This document shows positions 1 through 6,910 of a DNA stretch of 7,198 nucleotides, piece by piece. The notes beneath the pieces were generated by a model, which had not been told where the DNA came from, ran no database searches, and was given only the letters and a program-made list of their open reading frames with translations. Both the position numbers and the translations under genes were made by a program. Source of the DNA: Anaerolineales bacterium UBA7227. Lineage in GTDB: Bacteria; Chloroflexota; Anaerolineae; Anaerolineales; Villigracilaceae. The stretch spans positions 213 through 7,410 of the forward strand of contig DKTP01000137.1 of the NCBI GenBank assembly GCA_002473085.1, written 5' to 3'. Numbering within the stretch: position 1 is the stretch's first letter; each line of letters starts with the position of its first letter.

Positions 1-210
1 CCGCAGGCGCTCACGGCGGATAACGTCGGCGAACAGGCCCGCTACTGGACGAATGCCGACGGCGTCGCCATGAATCTCATCGCCCTGCGCGGAAATGTTT
101 ACATGAATCTCCAACTGCATTTCGGCGTTGAATCCAGCCCCGACCAGCAGGCCATTTTGTTCGAACTGGCGCGCGCCCTCCTGGAAAGTCTCTTTGAACG
201 CGGCGGATAA
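1..210 (+). CDS. 3' end of an unidentified gene (C-terminal 69 residues)
   Basis: The frame is open from the first base of the window and ends at TAA 208-210, so only the C-terminal 69 residues are visible and the start lies upstream. The visible part reads like a small folded domain: a GEQARYW segment, then two short hydrophobic strands (around MNLIALRGNVYMNLQL), then a final amphipathic helix (ILFELARALLESL). This layout of 'G(D/E)xAR ... RGNVY ... LARxLL' is reminiscent of C-terminal domains of secreted or lipoprotein-type proteins in Gram-positives and Chloroflexota, but I do not recognise the family and no signal peptide can be seen because the N-terminus is missing. It converges on the aminotransferase gene with only 6 nt between the stop codons and no visible hairpin terminator. 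Confidence 0.75.
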   Translation, partial: PQALTADNVGEQARYWTNADGVAMNLIALRGNVYMNLQLHFGVESSPDQQAILFELARALLESLFERGG

Positions 211-216
211 CGTCCG

Positions 217-1038
217 CTATCGGAAGTTTTCGCTTCTCTCCTCGACGTAGGCCGCGTACGCTAAAGAGAGACGCTTCGTCCACGCCCCGACTCTCCCCTG
301 CCCCACCGCCCGCCCGTCAATCTGCACGATCGGCACGATCCCCCGCGAACTGGATGTGATGAACGCTTCGGCGAAGTCCTCGTCCAGGCGCGGGGCGCGG
401 TAGACGACCTGCATCCCCTCCCCTCGCGCCAGCCGCAGGACGACGCGCCGCGTCACGCCGAGCAGGACTCCCGTCCGCGCGGTGACGAGGGTCGCTTCGT
501 TCCCTGCAAGGACGGCGTAAAAGTTCGAGGTCATCCCCTCGTAGATTCTCCCGTTCTTTGTCAGCAGCGCTTCATATATATCCCCGCCGATTCGCTTCCT
601 CAGGGACTGACTCTCCGCGATGAAACTCGAATCCTTGCGGCGCGCGTCGTGGCGCACCAGATCTGCCGTGACGACGCGGACGCCGCGCTCGTAAACCTCC
701 CGCGCGGGCGGCGCGAACTTCTGGACGACGACATACACCGTCCCGTCTGAGTCGCCGACGAGGACGCGGAAGCGGGATTCGCCTGGGGCGTTGTCCGCGG
801 CCAGTTGGGACAGAGCCAGCCGAAGGTCGGAGGGAGAAGCGGAGGGCGCGGGTGTAGAATCCGCCGAAGGGTAGAGTCGAGTCAGGTGCGCGGCCAGGCC
901 GAGAACGCGCGTCCCGCCTGAGTTTGTCGAGAAGGTGGTGTAGAGTCCGCGCGGGAGGCGGCGCGTCAGTTCGTCGGGCGAGTCGGAAGCGGTTTCGATG
1001 GGAATCAGTCGTTGGGAGGCAAGTCGGAATGCGAGCAT
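217..1038 (-). CDS. Class IV PLP-dependent aminotransferase (branched-chain / D-amino-acid aminotransferase / ADC-lyase fold)
   Basis: The 273-residue product has the fold-type IV pattern. Near the N-terminus a 'LPRGLYTTF ... AAHLTRL' segment matches the family's 'G.y.tlr ... Hl.RL' region. The PLP lysine is most likely K135, in RRKDSSF. It lies 32 residues before E167 of the YEGMTSNFYAV motif, the same spacing as Lys to Glu in D-amino-acid aminotransferase. LLGVTRRVVLRLA is the phosphate-loop 'LpGiTR..vl.lA' motif, and AFITSSSRGIVPI is the C-terminal 'f.tss.rgi.pv' strand. Substrate cannot be decided: candidates are branched-chain 2-oxo acids, D-amino acids or aminodeoxychorismate. The frame could open at 1104, but that adds 22 unfamily-like residues and overlaps the divergent gene. 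ATG at 1038 is preferred because a TATACT box sits exactly 6 nt upstream with no Shine-Dalgarno, which suggests a leaderless message. Confidence 0.88.
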   Translation of the reverse strand: MLAFRLASQRLIPIETASDSPDELTRRLPRGLYTTFSTNSGGTRVLGLAAHLTRLYPSADSTPAPSASPSDLRLALSQLAADNAPGESRFRVLVGDSDGTVYVVVQKFAPPAREVYERGVRVVTADLVRHDARRKDSSFIAESQSLRKRIGGDIYEALLTKNGRIYEGMTSNFYAVLAGNEATLVTARTGVLLGVTRRVVLRLARGEGMQVVYRAPRLDEDFAEAFITSSSRGIVPIVQIDGRAVGQGRVGAWTKRLSLAYAAYVEERSENFR

Positions 1039-1042
1039 GGCG

Positions 1043-1054
1043 CGAGTATACTCG
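1043..1054. promoter_or_regulatory. Perfect 12-bp palindrome holding overlapping -10 boxes on both strands
   Basis: CGAGTATACTCG is its own reverse complement and contains TATACT on the + strand (1047-1052) and on the minus strand (1050-1045). On the minus strand the box ends 6 nt before ATG 1038, so the start site would fall at or next to the A of ATG: the classic leaderless geometry (TANNNT-6/7 nt-ATG). On the + strand it could give a roughly 44-nt 5' UTR to the MATE gene. The -35 regions are weak on both strands (TTCCCG at 1073-1068 on minus). A shared palindromic -10 could also be bound by a dimeric regulator. Confidence 0.55.
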
Positions 1055-1067
1055 TTAAGCCAGGCTT

Positions 1068-1079
1068 CGGGAAATCCCG
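1068..1079. promoter_or_regulatory. Small dyad in the divergent intergenic region
   Basis: CGGGA-AA-TCCCG forms a 5-bp dyad with a 2-nt centre, about 25 bp centre to centre from the palindrome at 1043-1054. It could be a second operator half or a small 5'-UTR hairpin of the MATE transcript. It is short and may be chance in GC-rich DNA. Confidence 0.25.
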
Positions 1080-1088
1080 CTTTTGAAG

Positions 1089-1094
1089 TAGAAT
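1089..1094 (+). promoter_or_regulatory. Candidate -10 box (TAGAAT) for a leaderless MATE transcript
   Basis: TAGAAT matches the TANNNT -10 consensus and ends 8 nt before ATG 1103, placing the predicted transcript start at or next to the start codon. No purine-rich ribosome binding site precedes this ATG, which supports leaderless initiation. No good -35 is visible at 16-18 bp upstream. Confidence 0.4.
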
Positions 1095-1102
1095 ATGCCG
1101 CC

Positions 1103-2494
1103 ATGAATTTTTTTAAGCGTCTCGCCGATTTTTATCGAAGTCCCGAATATTTTTCGGAGATGAAGAAACTGGTCCTGCCGATTGCCGCGCAGCAATTCAT
1201 GTTCGCCGCGCTGAACATGATCGGGACGGTGTTCGTCGGTCAAAAAGGCGAGACGGCGGTGGCCGCGGTGGGGCTGGCTGGACAGGCGGCTTTTCTGCTC
1301 AACCTTGCTACTTTTGGGGTCGTGAGCGGGGCGATGATGTTTACCGCGCAGTTTTGGGGCAAGCGCGACCTGACGAACCTGCGCCGCGTGTTGGGGCTGA
1401 GCCTGGGATTGTCGCTGCTCGCCTCCCTGTTTTTCCTCGCGGTCTCGCAGTTCATCCCCGAGGCGTTTTTGAAAGTGTACTCGAAGGACGCCGCGGTGAT
1501 CGCGCTCGGCGTGGAGTACATGCGGATTTTCTCGTGGTCGTTCCTGTTTTATTCGGTCACCGTGTGTTTCGCGATGGTGATGCGCTCGACGGGCGACGTG
1601 AAAACGCCGACGGCCATCGGCGTGGCCGCGCTGGCGCTCAACACCGTCCTTTCGTGGGCGCTGATCTTCGGGAAGCTGGGACTGCCCGAACTCTCGATCA
1701 ACGGCGCGGCGGTTGCGGCGGTAATCTCCCGCGCGCTGGAATGCGCCGCGCTGCTGTATGCCGTTTACGTGGGCAGGTCGCCAGTGGCCGCGTCTTTGCG
1801 CGAGTTGACCGACCTGGACGCCGCGTTCGTCGGCAGGATCTTGCGGCCGATGTTTCCCGTCATCCTCAACGAGTTGTTCTGGTCCTTCGGCGTCACGGCT
1901 TATTCCGTCATCTATGGGCGGATGGGCACCGACGCGCTGGCGGCGGTCAACATCATCAGTTCGATCGAGCAGGTGGCGTTCGTGCCGTTCATCGGGATTT
2001 CCAACGCCACCGCCGTGCTTGTGGGGAATCGAATCGGCGCGGGACGCGAGGACGAAGCCCACGCGTACGCGGGCCGTTCGCTGGGCATCGGCGTTCTGGG
2101 CGGCCTCCTGACCGGTCTCCTGCTCCAGGCGCTTAAGTGGCCGCTGCTCTCGCTGTACAACGTCTCGCCCGAGGTCGTCCGCGACGCCGGCATGGTGATG
2201 AACGTGCTGAGCGTCTTCATGTGGATGCGCGTCAACAACCAGACGCTCATCATTGGCATCCTGCGCGCCGGCGGCGACACGAGATTCTCCCTCGTCGTGG
2301 ACGGCGTCATCATCTGGGTCGTCGGCGTGCCGCTCTCGGCGCTGGGCGCGTTCGTGTTCCACTTCCCCGTCTACTGGGTGGCGGTCTGTGTGATGTCCGA
2401 GGAAGCGACGAAGTGGATTCTCGGCCTGGCGCGCTACCGCTCGCGGAAGTGGATCAACAACCTCGTGCGTGAGGACGGTTTGTCGTCAGCGTAA
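1103..2494 (+). CDS. MATE-family multidrug/Na+(H+) antiporter (NorM/DinF type)
   Basis: This 463-residue integral membrane protein is the usual length of the MATE family and has about 12 predicted membrane helices arranged as two homologous MatE halves. Seen directly: an N-terminal 'LVLPIAAQQFMFAALNMIGTVFVGQKGETAVAAVGLAGQ'-type first helix pair (matching the family's 'P....q......n..dt.fvG..G..alAavgla'), the half-repeat loops MRSTGDVKTPT and LRAGGDTRFS at equivalent places in the two halves, and PFIGISNATAVLVGNRIGAG in helix 7-8. The family extrudes cationic drugs and metabolites in exchange for Na+ or H+. The frame is open back to 998, but ATG 1103 is chosen because the extra 35 residues do not look like the family and would run through the divergent promoter region. 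It is followed at 52 bp by a new promoter, so it is probably monocistronic. The transported substrate cannot be read from sequence. Confidence 0.93.
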   Translation: MNFFKRLADFYRSPEYFSEMKKLVLPIAAQQFMFAALNMIGTVFVGQKGETAVAAVGLAGQAAFLLNLATFGVVSGAMMFTAQFWGKRDLTNLRRVLGLSLGLSLLASLFFLAVSQFIPEAFLKVYSKDAAVIALGVEYMRIFSWSFLFYSVTVCFAMVMRSTGDVKTPTAIGVAALALNTVLSWALIFGKLGLPELSINGAAVAAVISRALECAALLYAVYVGRSPVAASLRELTDLDAAFVGRILRPMFPVILNELFWSFGVTAYSVIYGRMGTDALAAVNIISSIEQVAFVPFIGISNATAVLVGNRIGAGREDEAHAYAGRSLGIGVLGGLLTGLLLQALKWPLLSLYNVSPEVVRDAGMVMNVLSVFMWMRVNNQTLIIGILRAGGDTRFSLVVDGVIIWVVGVPLSALGAFVFHFPVYWVAVCVMSEEATKWILGLARYRSRKWINNLVREDGLSSA

Positions 2495-2546
2495 TATCGC
2501 CAGCCTGTCGGGATGGGTTAATTTCAGATTAAATTCCCCGGTTTCC

Positions 2547-2576
2547 TTGACACCTCTCCCCCACCCATGATAAACT
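2547..2576 (+). promoter_or_regulatory. Sigma-70-type promoter of the ABC exporter leader
   Basis: A perfect TTGACA (2547-2552) is followed by TAAACT (2571-2576, 18-bp spacer), or alternatively GATAAA (2569-2574, 16-bp spacer) with an upstream TG-like context. The predicted start is near 2583. The transcript would begin with a 6-bp hairpin, GCATGT/ACATGC (2584-2589 and 2593-2598), ahead of the ribosome binding site of the leader ORF. This is the best promoter match in the window. Confidence 0.7.
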
Positions 2577-2624
2577 CCTGCCCGCATGTCAAACATGCCA
2601 TCCCAAAGAAAGGAGACGCGCCCG

Positions 2625-2708
2625 ATGAACGTTCGTAAATTTCGCCTGAATGATGGCCCTGTTGTTTCTTCGATTCCTTCGCGGAGCGCGCCTGCCGACC
2701 GAACCTAG
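2625..2708 (+). CDS. 27-codon leader ORF upstream of the ABC exporter operon
   Basis: ATG 2625 is preceded by AAAGGAG (2609-2615) with a 9-nt spacer, a better ribosome binding site than the first ABC gene has. The ORF runs 27 codons to TAG 2706-2708. The peptide begins MNVRKFRL and is rich in Ser, Arg and Pro (Ser 15, 16, 19 and 21; Pro 12, 18 and 23; Arg 4, 7, 20 and 26), with no Trp, His, Tyr or Cys, so it is not an amino-acid-biosynthesis attenuator type. It lies between a strong promoter and a Rho-independent terminator that starts 20 nt after its stop. This organisation matches ribosome-mediated attenuation leaders such as BmrB upstream of B. subtilis bmrCD. A short hairpin, CGACC/GGTCG (2696-2700 and 2708-2712), straddles its stop codon. 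Whether the peptide has a function of its own is unknown; a chance ORF within an sRNA remains possible. Confidence 0.5.
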   Translation: MNVRKFRLNDGPVVSSIPSRSAPADRT

Positions 2709-2728
2709 GTCGACCCTCATGTCCTCTC

Positions 2729-2760
2729 AAGACCACGGCGCTCCCGCCCGTGGTCTTTTT
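2729..2760 (+). terminator. Rho-independent terminator in the 5' leader (attenuator candidate)
   Basis: There is a perfect 10-bp stem AAGACCACGG / CCGTGGTCTT (2729-2738 and 2748-2757), a 9-nt loop and a U-tract (TTTTT, then GTTTT). It is oriented with, and located 43 bp upstream of, the first ABC gene, and downstream of the promoter at 2547. Transcription of the ABC operon from that promoter must therefore read through it. I found no antiterminator strong enough to compete: only GGTC 2708-2711 can pair with GACC 2731-2734. Confidence 0.85.
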
Positions 2761-2770
2761 GTTTTCCGCT

Positions 2771-2805
2771 AACCAGAATCCGACATCCGAAACCTGAAAA
2801 CCATG
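2771..2805. repeat. Degenerate heptad repeat array abutting the first ABC start codon
   Basis: Five units with a 7-bp period: AACCAGA, then ATCCGAC and ATCCGAA, then ACCTGAA and AACCATG. The last unit contains the ATG of the first ABC gene, which explains why no ribosome binding site is visible there. The units are degenerate, so this array is less certain than the ones at 4621 and 6828. Confidence 0.45.
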
Positions 2806-4644
2806 AAAACTCAACCCGCTTCCTTCGACCTCCGCCAATCCCTGGCGGCAAAAAGCAAACTGGCCGGCATCTGGCGCATGATGACGGACTACCGGCTGCC
2901 CTACCTCGGCGCGACCCTCGCGCTGGCCGTCTCCGCCGCGTCGCGCACGCTGACCTTCCTGCTGTTGCGCTACTTCGCGGACGACGTGCTGGTCCAGCGG
3001 GTCTACATCTTCGACACGCTGAATCGGACCCTGGCGATGATCGCGCTGGCGTTCGTTGGGCTGGCCTGCTTCGAGGGCTTCTTCTCGTACGCTTCGGGAC
3101 GCCTCGCGGCCTACACCGCCGAGGGGATCACGCGCCGCCTGCGCGACTATCTCTTCGACCACATCCAGCGGCTGACGTTTTCGTATCACAGCCAGACCCC
3201 CACCGGCGACCTGATCGAGCGCGTCACCTCCGACGTGGACTCGGTGCGCCGCTTCTTCAGCGAACAGGCCATCGGCGTGGGACGCATCCTGATCGTGTTT
3301 GCCATCAACTTCGCCGCGCTGCTCGACCTGAATCCAAAACTGGCGTGGCTGTCCATTGTGACCATCCCCGTCGTGCTGGCGGTCTCGTTGTGGTTCTTCA
3401 AGATCGTGACGAAACGCTACGAAGAGTACCAGGAGCAGGAAGCCATCCTTTCGACGACCTTGCAGGAAAACCTGACGGGCGTGCGCGTGGTCAAAGCCTT
3501 CGCCCGCCAGGGTTACGAGATGGACAAGTTCGAGAAGGACAACTTCGAGAAGTACGCGCGCGGCAAGCGCCTGACGAAAATGCACGCGCTCTTCTGGCCG
3601 CTCTCGGATATCGTGCTGGGCTTCCAGATGCTGTTCGGGTTCGTCTACGGCGCAAACCTGGCGATCCACGGCGAGATCACGATCGGAACGTACCTCGCCT
3701 ACACGGGACTGATCACACAGTTGCTGTGGCCGATCCGCAACCTGGGGCGCATCATCGTGCAGGCCTCGTCCGGGCTGGTTTCGTATTCGCGCTTGATGGA
3801 TATCGTCCGTCAGGACCGCGAAGCGCTGTTCGACGGCCGCGTCCAGCCCCAGTCGGCGGCGGCGGCGCGAGGCGACATCGTCTTCGACAACGTCTCGTTC
3901 ATGTACTCGGACGGGAAGTCGGACGTGCTGAAGGACGTCTCGTTCCACGTCAAGCCGGGACAGGCGGTGGCGCTGCTCGGCTCGACGGGATCGGGCAAGA
4001 CCTCGCTGGTCAACCTGCTGCCGCGCTTCCATGAATACACGGGCGGGAGCATCCTGCTCGACGGCGCCGAGTTGCGCGATTACCCACGCGCCTACCTGCG
4101 CCGGCAGATCGGCATCGTGGAGCAGGAACCGTTCCTGTTCAGCCGCTCGATCCGCGAGAACATCACCTACGGCGTCGGCCGCGACGTGTCGCAGGAGGAG
4201 ATCGAGCGCGCCGCGCGCGCCGCCGCGATCCACGACGTGATCCTGACCTTCCCGGACGGGTACAACACCCTGGTCGGCGAAAAAGGCGTCACGCTCTCCG
4301 GCGGGCAGAAACAGCGCGTGACCATCGCCCGCACCCTGCTCAAGAACCCGCGTATCCTGATCCTCGACGACTCGACGTCCTCCGTGGACCCCGAAACAGA
4401 GGCAGAGATACGCGCCGCGCTCCAGGCGTTGATGCAGGACCGCACCACGTTCATCATCGCGCACCGCATCCAGTCCGTGATGGACGCGGACCTCATCCTC
4501 GTGCTGGACCGGGGCGCGGTCGTCCAGACGGGGACGCACGAGGAACTGCTGACGGACCCGACCGGCATGTACCGCCGCATCTACGATATCCAGACGCGGA
4601 TTGACGAGGAACTTGAGCTGGAAATTATGAAATCAGAATTGTGA
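2803..4644 (+). CDS. ABC exporter half-transporter, degenerate-site subunit (BmrC / TM287-like)
   Basis: This 613-residue fused membrane-ATPase protein is a normal length for the family. Residues about 35-340 form the six-helix type IV exporter domain, with coupling-helix features such as GDLIERVTSDVDSVRRF and QENLTGVRVVKAFARQ. The nucleotide-binding domain follows: Walker A GSTGSGKTS (393-401), Q-loop Q441, X-loop VGEKG (491-495), intact signature LSGGQ (498-502), Walker B ILILDD (518-523) and H-loop H554. D523 stands where the catalytic Glu belongs, so its own ATP site should be poorly hydrolytic; its LSGGQ completes the partner's site. Together with the gene at 4989 it should form a heterodimeric drug, lipid or peptide exporter. 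ATG 2803 is the first start in frame and lacks a ribosome binding site; it follows the leader terminator. The last seven residues (EIMKSEL) and the stop codon are encoded by an invading heptad repeat. Confidence 0.94.
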   Translation: MKTQPASFDLRQSLAAKSKLAGIWRMMTDYRLPYLGATLALAVSAASRTLTFLLLRYFADDVLVQRVYIFDTLNRTLAMIALAFVGLACFEGFFSYASGRLAAYTAEGITRRLRDYLFDHIQRLTFSYHSQTPTGDLIERVTSDVDSVRRFFSEQAIGVGRILIVFAINFAALLDLNPKLAWLSIVTIPVVLAVSLWFFKIVTKRYEEYQEQEAILSTTLQENLTGVRVVKAFARQGYEMDKFEKDNFEKYARGKRLTKMHALFWPLSDIVLGFQMLFGFVYGANLAIHGEITIGTYLAYTGLITQLLWPIRNLGRIIVQASSGLVSYSRLMDIVRQDREALFDGRVQPQSAAAARGDIVFDNVSFMYSDGKSDVLKDVSFHVKPGQAVALLGSTGSGKTSLVNLLPRFHEYTGGSILLDGAELRDYPRAYLRRQIGIVEQEPFLFSRSIRENITYGVGRDVSQEEIERAARAAAIHDVILTFPDGYNTLVGEKGVTLSGGQKQRVTIARTLLKNPRILILDDSTSSVDPETEAEIRAALQALMQDRTTFIIAHRIQSVMDADLILVLDRGAVVQTGTHEELLTDPTGMYRRIYDIQTRIDEELELEIMKSEL

Positions 4645-4669
4645 ATTATGAATGATGAAGGATGAATGG
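4621..4669. repeat. Heptad repeat array, left arm of an inverted pair
   Basis: Seven consecutive units with a strict 7-bp period occupy 4621-4669; consensus TGAATNA, for example TGAATTA (4642-4648), TGAATGA (4649-4655) and TGAAGGA (4656-4662). The array overlaps the 3' end of the first ABC gene and supplies its stop codon. ATGAAGGATGAAT (4655-4667) is the exact reverse complement of two sites in the array at 4928-4962, and TGAATTATGAA (4642-4652) is the reverse complement of 4938-4948. Confidence 0.8.
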
Positions 4670-4689
4670 CTGTTGGAAGGAGATAGTCA

Positions 4690-4944
4690 ATGGAAAACAA
4701 AACGCCTCAGGATTTGAAAACGCGCACAAGCGATTTTGCTTTGCGGATCGTTCGCCTTTATTCCAGCCTGCCAAAATCCACCGAGGCTCAAACGCTCGGT
4801 AAACAAGTCCTGCGTTCTGGAACCTCGGTTGGGGCGCAGTACCGTGAAGGCAACCGCGCAAAGTCGGATCCTGACATGGTGAACAAATTCGGGAGCGTCT
4901 TACAGGAATTAGACGAAACCGACTTCTGGATTCATCCTTCATAA
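4690..4944 (+). CDS. Truncated four-helix-bundle protein (23S rRNA intervening-sequence protein family)
   Basis: This 84-residue product belongs to the S23/IVP four-helix-bundle family. The diagnostic core is intact: LKTRTSDFALRIVRLYSSLP (helix 1), then EAQTLGKQVLRSGTSVGAQYREGNRAKS (helix 2 and the 'SGTSvGAnYRE' signature), then NKFGSVLQELDETDFWI (helix 3). Intact members usually run to roughly 115-125 residues; here the frame enters the heptad array after W and ends IHPS-stop, so the end of helix 3 and all of helix 4 are missing. A clear ribosome binding site, AAGGAG (4677-4682), lies 7 nt before ATG, so the gene is probably still translated. The family is named from ORFs in inverted-repeat-bounded 23S rRNA insertions and is also common as free genes; its molecular role is poorly known. 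The gene sits between the two ABC subunits, to which it has no obvious functional link, and looks like a decayed insertion cassette. Confidence 0.82.
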   Translation: MENKTPQDLKTRTSDFALRIVRLYSSLPKSTEAQTLGKQVLRSGTSVGAQYREGNRAKSDPDMVNKFGSVLQELDETDFWIHPS

Positions 4945-4962
4945 TTCATCCTTCATCCTTTT
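4928..4962. repeat. Heptad repeat array, right arm of the inverted pair
   Basis: Five units of period 7: GGATTCA, then TCCTTCA and TAATTCA, then TCCTTCA and TCCTTTT. ATTCATCCTTCAT occurs twice directly (4930-4942 and 4944-4956), and each copy is the exact reverse complement of 4655-4667. The array encodes the last residues and the TAA of the small gene and runs into a T7 tract (4959-4965). Confidence 0.8.
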
Positions 4963-4988
4963 TTTCCTCCCTGCTCGGAGAATTACCA

Positions 4989-6824
<1,836 letters not shown>

Positions 6825-6827
6825 GGG

Positions 6828-6869
6828 CGGTTGGCAATTGGTGATTGGTAACTGGAGATTGGTAATTGA
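6828..6869. repeat. Heptad repeat array after the operon
   Basis: Six units of period 7, consensus NRATTGG: for example CAATTGG (6835-6841), TGATTGG (6842-6848), TAACTGG (6849-6855) and AGATTGG (6856-6862). It begins 3 bp after the stop of the second ABC gene and ends at the base of the terminator stem. Confidence 0.78.
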
Positions 6870-6904
6870 AAGCCCTCCGAGGGGTGAATGTCTCGGAGGG
6901 CTTT
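6869..6904. terminator. Bidirectional Rho-independent terminator between convergent genes
   Basis: A perfect 13-bp stem AAAGCCCTCCGAG / CTCGGAGGGCTTT (6869-6881 and 6892-6904) encloses a 10-nt loop. Each arm begins with AAA and ends with TTT, so RNA from either strand has a GC-rich hairpin followed by UUU (GAUUGAUU on the + strand, CAAUUACC on the minus strand). It lies between the end of the ABC operon (6824) and the end of the convergent TPR gene (6911) and most likely serves both. Confidence 0.85.
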
Positions 6905-6910
6905 GATTGA

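Noticed and set aside
998..1102. N-terminal extension of the MATE frame (35 residues)
   Set aside because: It runs through the divergent promoter region and does not resemble the family N-terminus; the MATE fold begins naturally at ATG 1103.
1039..1104. 22-residue N-terminal extension of the aminotransferase
   Set aside because: It would overlap the MATE start codon and has no family similarity; ATG 1038 has a well-placed TATACT box.
1055..2362. Long minus-strand open frame opposite the MATE gene (and similar long antisense frames opposite both ABC genes)
   Set aside because: Composition (Arg, His, Asp, Gln-rich, no hydrophobic core) is that of a GC-rich shadow of a real gene; no recognisable domain.
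2515..2539. Possible terminator after the MATE gene (GGG...AATTT / AAATT...CCC)
   Set aside because: The stem is interrupted by a 2-nt bulge, AT-rich in the middle and lacks a U-tract.
2583..2760. T-box or metabolite riboswitch in the ABC leader
   Set aside because: No T-box sequence or other recognisable riboswitch core; the leader is occupied by an ORF with a ribosome binding site.
4646..4942. 98-residue minus-strand open frame opposite the four-helix-bundle gene
   Set aside because: It is anchored in the repeat arrays at both ends and has no family features; the + strand frame is a clear family member.
4621..4962. CRISPR array or insertion sequence
   Set aside because: Units are 7 bp and degenerate with no spacers; there is no transposase and no clear target-site duplication.
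4642..4965. Inverted arrays plus T7 tract read as a terminator between the ABC genes
   Set aside because: The arms are about 260 nt apart with a translated gene between them; this is unlikely to fold co-transcriptionally as a terminator.
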